Assembly (NCBI GenBank): GCA_934129785.1
Contig: CAKOWW010000008.1
Coordinates: forward strand, 10,150 to 74,149
DNA length: 64,000 bases
Reading direction: 5' to 3'
Origin: an uncultured Clostridia bacterium
GTDB taxonomy: Bacteria; Bacillota; Clostridia; TANB77; CAG-508
Part shown: piece by piece, positions 24,959 to 32,868 of the stretch
Layout of the letters: each line of letters begins with the position of its first letter
Numbering within the stretch: position 1 is the first letter of the stretch
Made by a program: the position numbers and the translations under genes
The notes under the pieces: generated by a model
What the model was told of the DNA's origin: nothing
The model's input: the letters and a program-made list of their open reading frames with translations, nothing else
Database searches by the model: none

Positions 24959-25807
24959 TTATTTATTTTCTCCTCTTCCTTCTGGAAGCGCATCTGAATA
25001 ATCTAATACTATTCTTATTCTTGTAATAGCTTTAACTGCTCTTACTATTTTGCTGTTTTTAATTCTTTGCCATAAACTTGGTTTTGCTTCAAATGTAGTT
25101 TCATTAGCATATTGTTGTTCTGTAGCCATAACTTGTTCTGCTTGTGGTTCTTCTACTATTTGTTCTTCTACAACAGCTTCTTCTACTGGTGTTGGAATTG
25201 ATTTTAATGCATCTGCTATTTCAATTCCTATATAACTTAGAGCTTTTGATCTGTCTTCTATTCTTTCCATGTCTATTTCTATATGTAAGTTTGATTCTAA
25301 ATTATTTACTCTTGCTTTTAATAGTTTCATTGCATCTTGATAATTTTGTGTTTTATCGCTTTTTGCTTTTCCTACTATTGTTAATGTTTCAATTATATCT
25401 TCAGAAAAATTCCCTTCTGCTTTTTTTACTTGGTCTTTCCAATCTTTTTCTTTATTTGTAACTGTTTCTATTAATTCTTTTAAATCTCCTGCTAGTGCTA
25501 TGTTTTGTTCTCTTTGTCTTATTAGTTCTTCAATTTTTTTAGTGTTTTCTTCAAATTGATTTGTAGCATATTCAACTAGCCCATAAGAAGCTTTGTATAC
25601 ACTTGCTGGGAAGCTTTTCTTTTTTGGATATTCAATTAAATATGTTTTTATTGATTCTACTAAATCTTTAAAGTAAGTATCATCTTCTAATTGAACTATT
25701 TGTTTTTTACTTTTTGGATTTATTAATTTTTGAATTTTATCTATATTGGATAATATTTTTTCTTCTGTGATAACCATTCTCACATTTACTATGCCTGATT
25801 TTGACAC
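24959..25807 (-). CDS. Unknown coiled-coil protein
   Basis: 282 residues, not recognised. Starts with GTG at 25807, 9 bases after AAGGAGG. Mostly helical and charged; residues about 75-195 look like long amphipathic helices (for example N-T-K-K-I-E-E-L-I-R-Q-R-E-Q-N). A Glu/Val/Pro-rich linker (about 200-235) leads to a basic C-terminal helix K-N-S-K-I-V-R-A-V-K-A-I-T-R-I-R-I (about 250-267). No signal peptide or membrane segment. The basic amphipathic end could attach to membrane, RNA or DNA. Single gene with its own terminator; phased TTACA repeats lie upstream. Confidence 0.7.
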   Translation of the reverse strand: MSKSGIVNVRMVITEEKILSNIDKIQKLINPKSKKQIVQLEDDTYFKDLVESIKTYLIEYPKKKSFPASVYKASYGLVEYATNQFEENTKKIEELIRQREQNIALAGDLKELIETVTNKEKDWKDQVKKAEGNFSEDIIETLTIVGKAKSDKTQNYQDAMKLLKARVNNLESNLHIEIDMERIEDRSKALSYIGIEIADALKSIPTPVEEAVVEEQIVEEPQAEQVMATEQQYANETTFEAKPSLWQRIKNSKIVRAVKAITRIRIVLDYSDALPEGRGENK

Positions 25808-25922
25808 TGTAAATTACCTCCTTTATCTTACGCGTGCTTGCTTTTTGCTGTTTTCTTTTTTTATTATACATTAACTAACAAAAAACTACAAGATTATCCT
25901 TCTATTTTTTTATTAAGTTTTA

Positions 25923-25950
25923 GTTACAGAAATATTACAAAAATATTACA
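25923..25950 (+). repeat. Three TTACA repeats with exact 11-bp period
   Basis: TTACA at 25924-25928, 25935-25939 and 25946-25950, with inverted-type copies TGTAAC at 25961 and TGTTACA near 26002. It lies upstream of the unknown coiled-coil gene and downstream of the acyl-CoA synthetase. Same core and period as the set before the pilus promoter. Confidence 0.45.
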
Positions 25951-26043
25951 TTTGTTTTTTTGTAACATATGAATTCATTATTTTCTAAATTAAAAATAGA
26001 ATGTTACAATATGCTTCTTATATTGTATCACTCTATATTTTTC

Positions 26044-27762
26044 TTATTTTATTACTGTTTTTATTTCTTCAAATCTTTTTATTTTTTGTGTTGTAGTTTT
26101 TATTAGTGGTTTTTGTGTAATTGTTATTTCCCTAATATATTTGTATGCTGGCATTGTCTTGTTTACTTTTTTTACCTCTTGCCATAATAATTCTTTTAAT
26201 TTTTCTTCATCAGAAGTATTATATACTTTTTCTGCAACATCTTTATCATATACTATTTTACAGCAAATTTTATAGTCGCCATCATCTTCTGGTTTTCCAT
26301 ACACAAATGATTCTGTAACTCCTTCTATATTGTTTACTAATATTTCAAGTTCTTCTGGATATATATTTTTTCCATTTTTTAGTACTATTACAAATTTCTT
26401 TCTTCCTGAAATAAATATATAACCATCTTTGTCTATTTTAGCTAAATCTCCTGTATGTAACCAACCATCTTCTGTTAGTGTTTCTTTTGTTGCTTCTTCA
26501 TTGTTATAATATCCAAGCATTATTGATGGTCCTTTTGCTAGTAATTCACCAATTCCATCTTCATTAGGATTTTCAATTTTTACATCTATACTTGGAAAAG
26601 CCTTTCCTATTGAGCCTAATCTTTGATATTTATCATCTTCTGCTGCAATAACTGGTGAACTTTCTGTTAAACCATACCCTTGTAGCATTTTAACTCCTAA
26701 TTCATTAAATCCTTTTTCTGCTTCTGGAGCTAATGCTGCGCCACCTGCAACAAATAATCTTGCTTTTCCGCCTAAATTGTCTAGTATTTCTTTAAATAAT
26801 TTTCTTCTTATATCAATACCAAATTTTAATAAGAAGTTGCTTATTTTTATACCTTTTTTTACTGTTTCTAATTTTCCCTTTTTTTCTATTCCTTTTATTA
26901 TTTTTTTATACATTGTTTCATATAATATTGGAACAGATATCATTGCCGTTACTTGATATTCTTTTGCATTTTCTGCAATATGTCTTATTCCCTCACAAAA
27001 TGCTATTGAACATCCTTTAGAAATTGGATATAAAAATCCAACTGTGCATTCAAAAGTGTGATGTAATGGTAAAAATGATAACATTCTGTCCTCTGGTACT
27101 AATTTTATTACAGATGCTATGTCCATTAAATTGCTACAAATATTTTTATGTGATAACATTACTGCTTTTGACATTGCAGTTGTTCCTGATGTGAACAACA
27201 TTATTCCCATTTTTTCATTATCAATTTTTGCATCTAAAAATTCTCTATTACCGTTTTCTATTAATTTTTTTCCATCTTCAATTAATTCTTTTTGAGAATA
27301 TATTTCATTTTCTTTTTTATTTAAATCCATTGAAATAAAATATTTTATTTTATTTTTTTCTTGAGATTTTACTTCATTCATGACCTTGTCATATTTATTT
27401 GAGTAAAATATTGCTTCTACTTCTGAACGTTCTATTAAACTTTTTATTTCGTTTTCTGGAAGAGCTTTATCTAGTGGAACTATGACTCCTGTTCCAGCTG
27501 CTACTGCTAAATATGCTAAGCCCCATTCATATCTATTATCAGATATTACGGCTATTCTTTTATCTTTTAGTCCCATTTCTATTAATTTTGTTCCTAAAGC
27601 ATCAATATCATCTCTAAATTCTTTATGAGTAATTTGTTTAAATTCACCTGGCTTATCTGTTTTAAATACATATGCAGGTCTATTTCCATACATTTCACCT
27701 GATTTTTTTAGCATGTCTTTTAAATCTGTAAATTCCATATATTTATGAATCGGTTTTCTCAT
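26044..27762 (-). CDS. Long-chain acyl-CoA synthetase (AMP-forming)
   Basis: 572 residues. ANL-superfamily ligase that makes acyl-AMP and then acyl-CoA. The P-loop is L-F-T-S-G-T-T-A-M-S-K-A (about 189-200), slightly divergent at Met for the usual Gly. A5 motif G-Y-G-L-T-E-S-S-P-V; A7 motif W-L-H-T-G-D-L; hinge/A8 region G-R-K-K-F-V-I-V-L; catalytic Lys region near the C-terminus T-T-Q-K-I-K-R. GGGGAG precedes the ATG. It is 15 bases after a TetR regulator, so fatty-acid-type control of the pair is likely. Exact chain length unknown. Confidence 0.9.
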   Translation of the reverse strand: MRKPIHKYMEFTDLKDMLKKSGEMYGNRPAYVFKTDKPGEFKQITHKEFRDDIDALGTKLIEMGLKDKRIAVISDNRYEWGLAYLAVAAGTGVIVPLDKALPENEIKSLIERSEVEAIFYSNKYDKVMNEVKSQEKNKIKYFISMDLNKKENEIYSQKELIEDGKKLIENGNREFLDAKIDNEKMGIMLFTSGTTAMSKAVMLSHKNICSNLMDIASVIKLVPEDRMLSFLPLHHTFECTVGFLYPISKGCSIAFCEGIRHIAENAKEYQVTAMISVPILYETMYKKIIKGIEKKGKLETVKKGIKISNFLLKFGIDIRRKLFKEILDNLGGKARLFVAGGAALAPEAEKGFNELGVKMLQGYGLTESSPVIAAEDDKYQRLGSIGKAFPSIDVKIENPNEDGIGELLAKGPSIMLGYYNNEEATKETLTEDGWLHTGDLAKIDKDGYIFISGRKKFVIVLKNGKNIYPEELEILVNNIEGVTESFVYGKPEDDGDYKICCKIVYDKDVAEKVYNTSDEEKLKELLWQEVKKVNKTMPAYKYIREITITQKPLIKTTTQKIKRFEEIKTVIK

Positions 27763-27777
27763 TTATACTCCCCTTTT

Positions 27778-28347
27778 CTATTTTACTCTTAATCCTTCTA
27801 TAACTGTGTTGTCAAATTCTTTATATAATTTTGTTACATCTATTTCTTCTTGATTTCTTGCTTTATATACTAAACTTGAACATATTAATCCATATATTTC
27901 TGAAGCTATTGCTTTAGGATTTCCTTCTTTTATTTCTCCTTTTTCAATTCCTTCTTTTACAATTGTTTCTATTTTATTTACATATGCCAATATATTTTCT
28001 TTGCACATTTTATTTCTTGCTTCATTTCCCCAAAATTGACTAAGTAATATTGTTATTAAATCTTCATATTTTACTACTATTTTTATTTGAATTAATACAA
28101 TTGCTTTTAATTTATCTATATAATTGGGAAATTTTGCTGTTTTTATATCTACACTATTTTGTAGTAATTTTATTCCTTCTTCTACTAAAAAATTAAATAT
28201 TTCTTCTTTACTAGAGAAATGGTAATATAGTGTTCCTTTTGCGACTCCTACTGTTGCAGTTATTTCTTCTATGCTTGTTGCATCATAGCCTTTTTCTGCA
28301 AACAATTTCATAGATGTTTCAAATATTTTTCTTTTTGTTTTATTCAT
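27778..28347 (-). CDS. TetR/AcrR family regulator
   Basis: 189 residues. N-terminal helix-turn-helix: R-K-I-F-E-T-S-M-K-L-F-A-E-K-G-Y-D-A-T-S and then V-A-K-G-T-L-Y-Y-H-F-S-S-K-E-E (about 34-48), the family signature. The C-terminal ligand domain is helical. First gene of a two-gene unit with the acyl-CoA synthetase, so it most likely senses an acyl-CoA or lipid and represses this operon. AAGGGTG precedes the start. Confidence 0.93.
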   Translation of the reverse strand: MNKTKRKIFETSMKLFAEKGYDATSIEEITATVGVAKGTLYYHFSSKEEIFNFLVEEGIKLLQNSVDIKTAKFPNYIDKLKAIVLIQIKIVVKYEDLITILLSQFWGNEARNKMCKENILAYVNKIETIVKEGIEKGEIKEGNPKAIASEIYGLICSSLVYKARNQEEIDVTKLYKEFDNTVIEGLRVK

Positions 28348-28512
28348 ATTTTACACCCTTTCATCTAGCATAATTTATCCATATTATATATATTTTTATT
28401 AAATTTTGCAATAGATTTATTATCTTTTTGACCCATTCGTCCAAATTTTTGTTATAATCCACAAATTTATTAAATTTTTAATTATGTCCTTATATGAATA
28501 TTCTAAAAACGT

Positions 28513-28541
28513 TTGACATATACTAAAAAAGGTAGTATACT
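28513..28541 (+). promoter_or_regulatory. Strong sigma-A promoter of antisense-type RNA
   Basis: TTGACA (28513-28518), 17-base spacer, TATACT (28536-28541). Predicted start near 28548. No reading frame follows before the terminator at 28585-28617, so the product is RNA. Confidence 0.75.
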
Positions 28542-28557
28542 ATATTTAACTTAAGTT

Positions 28558-28583
28558 AATCATAAGATGTCAGATTAATGACC
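28558..28583. repeat. Direct repeat a of the small RNA module
   Basis: AATCATAAGATGTCA, 6 variable bases, TGACC. Same as 28746-28771 except in the 6-base centre. Because the two genes are on opposite strands, the shared plus-strand sequence becomes complementarity between the RNAs. Confidence 0.9.
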
Positions 28584-28584
28584 A

Positions 28585-28617
28585 AACTAGGTGTAATTGC
28601 GAACACCTAGTTTTTTT
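28585..28617 (+). terminator. Terminator of the candidate antitoxin RNA
   Basis: AACTAGGTGT (28585-28594), loop AATTGCGA, ACACCTAGTT (28603-28612), T-run to 28617. Confidence 0.9.
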
Positions 28618-28623
28618 GCATAT

Positions 28624-28657
28624 AAAAACAAGAGTGCAATTGCGAATACACTCTTGT
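28624..28657 (-). terminator. Terminator of the 30-residue peptide mRNA
   Basis: On the minus strand ACAAGAGTG (28657-28649), 12-base loop containing TTCGCAATT, CACTCTTGT (28636-28628), then TTTTT. The loop is exactly complementary over 9 nt to the loop of the terminator at 28585-28617. Confidence 0.88.
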
Positions 28658-28668
28658 CAAGATTATTT

Positions 28669-28761
28669 CTAATCTTCTTTTTGCATTTGTTCTTTTGACT
28701 TCATTTCTTTTTCATTTAAAAGTTGTTCTATCAAAAGCCAAATTAAATCATAAGATGTCAT
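28669..28761 (-). CDS. 30-residue peptide, candidate type I toxin
   Basis: Small gene too short for normal gene calling. The peptide starts M-T-S-Y-D-L-I-W-L-L-I-E-Q-L-L and continues with a highly charged tail of 15 residues (Lys, Glu, Met, Gln) ending K-E-D. The hydrophobic part is short (about 12 residues) and amphipathic, so it may insert at a membrane surface rather than cross it. GGAGG (28774-28770) is 8 bases from the ATG. A promoter (28810-28838), a leader hairpin over the Shine-Dalgarno, and a terminator frame it exactly. No similarity to Fst, TxpA or Hok is evident in the sequence; the toxin role is inferred from the RNA architecture. It might instead be a small regulatory peptide. 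Confidence 0.6.
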   Translation of the reverse strand: MTSYDLIWLLIEQLLNEKEMKSKEQMQKED

Positions 28762-28771
28762 TTTTCTGACC
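28746..28771. repeat. Direct repeat b, over toxin Shine-Dalgarno and start codon
   Basis: Second copy of the 15 + 5 base repeat. It covers the peptide start codon (28761-28759) and reaches into the Shine-Dalgarno, so pairing with the RNA from 28548-28617 would block translation. Confidence 0.9.
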
Positions 28772-28802
28772 TCCTTTCTAAAAGATTTTCCTTTTGAAAG
28801 GA
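28772..28802 (-). promoter_or_regulatory. 5' leader hairpin hiding the peptide Shine-Dalgarno
   Basis: In the mRNA, UCCUUUC (28802-28796) pairs with GAAAGGA (28778-28772), and AAAAG pairs with CUUUU inside, with one bulged base. The stem begins at or next to the predicted 5' end and takes up the GGA of the ribosome-binding site. Confidence 0.7.
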
Positions 28803-28809
28803 TTATTAT

Positions 28810-28838
28810 ATTATAACCTAAAATTTTTTTCAAAACAA
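28810..28838 (-). promoter_or_regulatory. Promoter of the 30-residue peptide mRNA
   Basis: TTGTTT (28838-28833), 17 bases, TATAAT (28815-28810). Predicted start near 28803 gives an mRNA of about 180 nt. Confidence 0.65.
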
Positions 28839-28953
28839 TATTATTATCAAATTTTATTTTCTATTTTTGAAATATTGCTTTACTTTTTTTGTTAAGTAAT
28901 ATAAAATAGCCTTAAATCGGATATACTAAGAAAAATTTTATTGGAGGAAACAA

Positions 28954-31341
28954 ATGAAAAATAAAAATGAATTAAGTTTTAAAGATTTAAAAATGACATG
29001 TAATCCTGACATTTTCAATTTTGAAACAACCGCAGATTTAAAATCAATACAAGACGGAATTGGACAAGACCGTGGAATAAAAGCTTTGGAATTTGGATTA
29101 CAAGTAAATGTAAAAGGATATAACCTTTATCTTGAAGGGCCTAGCGGAGTTGGTAAAACTATGTACACAAAAAATTACTTAAACCAAATCGCAGTTAAGA
29201 AAAAAGTACCTTCTGATTGGTGTTATATCTATAATTTTGATAATCCTAATGAACCTATTGCAGTTGAACTTTCTGCAGGACAAGGTAAAGAATTTAAAGA
29301 TTCTATGGATGGCTTTATAAAAGAAATTAGAAAAGATATTAGAAACACATTTAATAATGATGATTTTGAAAAAGAAAAAGCTTTAATAAAACAAGAATTT
29401 GAAGCTAAACGTTCAGCATTATTAGATAAATTAAATGTTGATGCTTCAAAATATAATTTTCAAGTAAAAACTGCTCAAAATGGTATTTATATGATGCCTA
29501 TAGTAGATGGAAAAGCTATTGAGGAAGAAGAATTTGAAAAATTAGATGATTCAATAAAAGCACAATATGAAGAAAAATCTGTTTTAGTACAAGAACAAAT
29601 AATGACAGTAATAGGTCAAATAAAAGAAATTGAAAGACAATCAGATAAAAAAATTTCTGAATGGCAATCTAATGTTGCTTTACTTACTGTAAATGTTCAC
29701 ATTAATTATTTAAAATCAAAATATAAAAGAAATAAAAAAATTAATAAATTTTTAAATGATGTAAAGCAAGATGTATTAAAAAATATACCAACATTTTTAG
29801 AAGACCCTAATAAACAAAATCCTAATCAACCAGTCCCATCACCTATGCAAAAGAAACCGGATCCTTGTTTAAATTATAGAGTTAACTTATTTGTTGATAA
29901 CTCTAACCGTGAAGGTGCTCCTGTTATAATGGATTCCAACTATTCTTACAACAATATCTTTGGTTGCCTAGAATATGAAAACTATTATGGAGCTTTAAAA
30001 ACTGACCATACAATGCTAAAATCTGGTTTACTTCAACAAGCAAATGGTGGATATATAATTTTTCAAGCAAAAGATTTACTAGCAAATCCTGCTTGTTATG
30101 AGGCTTTAAAAAAGGCTTTAAGAATAAAAGAAGTTGGTATTGAAAATGCTGCTGAGCAACGCTCTTCTATGGTTTTAATATCTTTAAAACCTGAGCCAAT
30201 ACCTCTTAACCTAAAAGTTATTTTAATTGGTAATAGCAATATTTATCAAACACTTTTAGCTATGGATTCAGATTTTAGAAAATTATTTAAAGTAAAAGTT
30301 GAATTTGAGGAGTCTGCTAAAATTACTCCAGAAAACTTAAATAAATTATCACAAATTATTCATGGCTTCTGTGAACATGAAAGCTTACCTCCTTTAGATA
30401 AAGAAGCTATGGCAAGATTAATAGAATATTCTTCAAAATTAGCTGGAAGTCATAGTAAAGTTTCAACTAGATTTGATGCTTTAATACAAGTTGTAGCTGA
30501 AGCTGCCACATGGGCAAGACTTTCTAGGTCAAAAATTATAACACCAAAATTTATTGATAAAGCTTTAGAAGAAAGAATTGAAAGAGTTAAAAAATATGAT
30601 GAAAAATATTTAGAAATGATAAAAGAAAATACTCTTTTAATTAATACATCTGGATATGAAGTAGGTCAAATAAATGGTTTAACAGTTATGACTATTGGTG
30701 ATTATACATTTGGAAAGCCAGCAAAAATAACAGTTAACACATATACAGGAAAAAATGGTATTGTTAATATTGAAAGAGAAGTTGAAATTTCTGGACCTTC
30801 TCATTCAAAAGGTGTACTAATTTTAACTGGTTATTTAGGTGAAATGTTTGCACAAGATATTCCTTTATGCTTAACTGCAAGTATTTGTTTTGAACAGTTA
30901 TATAATGGTGTTGATGGTGACAGTGCTTCTAGTACTGAGCTATATGGATTACTTTCTAGTTTATCTGGAATACCAATTAATCAATCAATTGCCGTTACAG
31001 GTTCTGTAAATCAAAAGGGACAAATTCAACCAATTGGTGGAGTAAACGAAAAAATAGAAGGCTATTTCCAAGTTTGCAAAGTTCGTGGTTTGGATGGTTC
31101 TCATGGTGTTATGATTCCTGTTCAAAATGTTGATAATTTACAATTGTCTGATGAAATTATAGAAGCTGTTAAAGAGAAGAAGTTTCATATTTATGCTATT
31201 TCTACTATTGAAGAAGGTATTGAGGTTTTAACTGGAGTTCCTGCTGGTAGAAAAGATAAAGATGGTCACTTCCCTGCTGGTACTGTAAATTATTTAGTTT
31301 ATGAGAAATTGAAAAAATATGCAAAAGTTTCTCAAGACTAA
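28954..31341 (+). CDS. Lon-related ATP-dependent protease (AAA plus S16 domains)
   Basis: 795 residues. Begins with a helical N-region, then Walker A G-P-S-G-V-G-K-T (about 61-68). A long charged insert (about 130-270) follows. The AAA core continues to about 560. The C-terminal S16 protease domain has the catalytic Ser in D-G-D-S-A-S-S-T-E-L and the Lys in I-G-G-V-N-E-K-I-E-G-Y. It lacks the N-terminal LON substrate domain of LonA, so it belongs to the LonB/YcbZ-like group found in many Firmicutes. TTGGAGG precedes the ATG. Transcribed alone; target proteins unknown. Confidence 0.93.
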   Translation: MKNKNELSFKDLKMTCNPDIFNFETTADLKSIQDGIGQDRGIKALEFGLQVNVKGYNLYLEGPSGVGKTMYTKNYLNQIAVKKKVPSDWCYIYNFDNPNEPIAVELSAGQGKEFKDSMDGFIKEIRKDIRNTFNNDDFEKEKALIKQEFEAKRSALLDKLNVDASKYNFQVKTAQNGIYMMPIVDGKAIEEEEFEKLDDSIKAQYEEKSVLVQEQIMTVIGQIKEIERQSDKKISEWQSNVALLTVNVHINYLKSKYKRNKKINKFLNDVKQDVLKNIPTFLEDPNKQNPNQPVPSPMQKKPDPCLNYRVNLFVDNSNREGAPVIMDSNYSYNNIFGCLEYENYYGALKTDHTMLKSGLLQQANGGYIIFQAKDLLANPACYEALKKALRIKEVGIENAAEQRSSMVLISLKPEPIPLNLKVILIGNSNIYQTLLAMDSDFRKLFKVKVEFEESAKITPENLNKLSQIIHGFCEHESLPPLDKEAMARLIEYSSKLAGSHSKVSTRFDALIQVVAEAATWARLSRSKIITPKFIDKALEERIERVKKYDEKYLEMIKENTLLINTSGYEVGQINGLTVMTIGDYTFGKPAKITVNTYTGKNGIVNIEREVEISGPSHSKGVLILTGYLGEMFAQDIPLCLTASICFEQLYNGVDGDSASSTELYGLLSSLSGIPINQSIAVTGSVNQKGQIQPIGGVNEKIEGYFQVCKVRGLDGSHGVMIPVQNVDNLQLSDEIIEAVKEKKFHIYAISTIEEGIEVLTGVPAGRKDKDGHFPAGTVNYLVYEKLKKYAKVSQD

Positions 31342-31360
31342 AGAATAATTGTATTGAATA

Positions 31361-31563
31361 AAAAAATTAAATATATATTCTCAAAATATTTTCAGGTTCA
31401 TTGCATAACTTAAGAAATTCTAAATCAATTTTTTGGCACCCTTTCATTTAGTCCGAAGACTTTGTCTTCGACATGAACATTTTCCAAAAAATTGATACAA
31501 GAATTTCTAATGTTATTTCAATCACATTCAAATATTTTTTGAATATATATTTTAATTTTTTAT
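31361..31563. repeat. About 200-bp imperfect palindrome (MITE-like or long hairpin)
   Basis: Left arm 31361-31460 and right arm 31464-31563 are inverted copies with several perfectly matched blocks, including TTAGAAATTCT-like, ATCAATTTTTTGG and the outer AAAAATTAA-TATATATTC. The centre is CGAAGAC TTT GTCTTCG. A few indels separate the blocks. It contains no gene, lies between two convergent genes (Lon-related, DUF4363), and may end transcription from both sides. No second copy was found in the window. It occupies nearly all of the 280-base gap. Confidence 0.75.
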
Positions 31564-31621
31564 ATTTAAAAGATGATTTTTTATATATATTTAATTTTTT
31601 GCTATAATTTTATCTTTTATA

Positions 31622-32029
31622 TTAGAAGATATTTTCTAAGCTAAATGAATACTTATCTTCAATATGTTTTAACACAAATATTGCTTTTTCAATTTCTGAT
31701 ATTGCCTCACCATATTCTTTAGTTTCTAAACAGCTATTTATCCCCGTTAAATATGTTTCTACTTTTTCTAGTTCATCATGTTCAATATAATATGCTAATT
31801 TATCATGTCTTTTGTGCCAATTATCATTCGTCTTACCCATTTTTTCTTTTATCTCATTTTCAATTTGAGTTTTAGTTTCATCTTCATCTAATTTTAATGC
31901 AAGTTCTTTTACTTCTCCAATTTCTTCTGTCAAAGTTTCAACAGAATTTACAGTGTAATTTTGTGTAATTATATTAGCCACAACTATTACACTAATAATA
32001 ACTACACATACAATTGTTTCTTTCCACAT
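31622..32029 (-). CDS. DUF4363 family protein
   Basis: 135 residues. N-terminal signal-anchor helix (about 5-22), then an extracytoplasmic helical domain with the pattern D-N-W-H-K-R-H-D-K-L-A-Y-Y-I-E-H-D-E-L-E (about 74-93), characteristic of DUF4363. Function unknown. Its ATG directly follows the stop of the DUF421 gene, with the ribosome-binding site inside that gene. The two families commonly pair in spore-formers. Confidence 0.88.
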   Translation of the reverse strand: MWKETIVCVVIISVIVVANIITQNYTVNSVETLTEEIGEVKELALKLDEDETKTQIENEIKEKMGKTNDNWHKRHDKLAYYIEHDELEKVETYLTGINSCLETKEYGEAISEIEKAIFVLKHIEDKYSFSLENIF

Positions 32030-32710
32030 CTATTTTGCCTCCTTTTCTTTTTTTTGGCAAAATATTTGGCCTTTTCCATCTATTGTAACTACTAGTGCTT
32101 CTTCTGGCTTTATTCCAAATTTTTCTACTTGTTTTTTTAGCCAATTATAATTTTTTCCAACTAGTCTTAAATTTTTATTCATTACTTTTCCATCTACAAC
32201 TAAATCATATGGTATTCCTTCATATTCTGGCATTATATTAAAATCCTCAGGAATCGTATTTCTTTTTTCCGGTTTTTGAATTACTGTCACTTGTCCACTT
32301 GTTTCTAATATTGCATATTCAACATCACCTAAGTTTACTACATTATTTCCTCTTAATCTTTCTTCTAGTTCGTTTATTGTAAATCTTTCTTTTTTTAATG
32401 CTTTTTCATCTATTTTTCCACGATATATTAATATACTTGGTTTTCCACATATTATTTCTCTAGCCTTTAGGCTCTTTAGGTTTATTACAGATATTATTAA
32501 GTGCATTACTAAAAGTCCTAATATTGGGATTATTCCATTAAATATTGGTATTCCTATTTCCGTCATTGGAATTGATGCTAGATCTGCTATCATTATTGAA
32601 ATTGCAAGTTCAAATGGTTGAAGTTGACCTATTTCTCTCTTTCCCATTAATCTCATTACAATTAAAACTATTATATATAAAACTATTGATCTAAAAAAAG
32701 TTATTAGCAT
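32030..32710 (-). CDS. DUF421 (YetF-type) membrane protein
   Basis: 226 residues. Three N-terminal membrane helices with L-M-G-K-R-E-I-G-Q-L-Q-P-F-E-L-A-I-S-I-M-I-A-D, the family signature (about 21-43). Two small cytoplasmic alpha/beta repeats follow, with K-E-R-F-T-I-N-E-L-E-E-R-L-R and V-V-N-L-G-D-V-E-Y-A-I-L-E. A second domain begins near L-V-V-D-G-K-V. Such proteins are often linked to sporulation but the molecular role is unknown. Coupled to DUF4363 downstream. Confidence 0.92.
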   Translation of the reverse strand: MLITFFRSIVLYIIVLIVMRLMGKREIGQLQPFELAISIMIADLASIPMTEIGIPIFNGIIPILGLLVMHLIISVINLKSLKAREIICGKPSILIYRGKIDEKALKKERFTINELEERLRGNNVVNLGDVEYAILETSGQVTVIQKPEKRNTIPEDFNIMPEYEGIPYDLVVDGKVMNKNLRLVGKNYNWLKKQVEKFGIKPEEALVVTIDGKGQIFCQKKEKEAK

Positions 32711-32868
32711 TATCCTTTCACCTACACTTGTTTTTTATTATTTTTAACAAATTTTAACTTTAATATACTTATTTTTTATGTATAAATAATTTTTTTTAGT
32801 CAATAATAATTTTAGAACCTTTAAATACTTTGCATTATAAATTCAAAACAAAAAGGGAGGTTAAAGTT

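Larger units (their letters stand above)
28548..28617 (+). ncRNA. Candidate antitoxin RNA (about 70 nt)
   Basis: Runs from the promoter at 28513 to an intrinsic terminator. Bases 28558-28572 are the same strand sequence as 28746-28760, so this RNA is complementary over 15 nt to the start of the convergent small mRNA, and TGACC at 28579-28583 pairs with five bases overlapping its Shine-Dalgarno. Its terminator loop AATTGCGAA is complementary over 9 nt to the loop of the partner terminator. Size, convergent layout and pairing sites match RNA II of the Enterococcus par locus. Confidence 0.65.

Noticed and set aside
28548..28617. Reading the RNA at 28548-28617 as a small protein gene
   Set aside because: No start codon with a ribosome-binding site and no open frame of useful length before the terminator.
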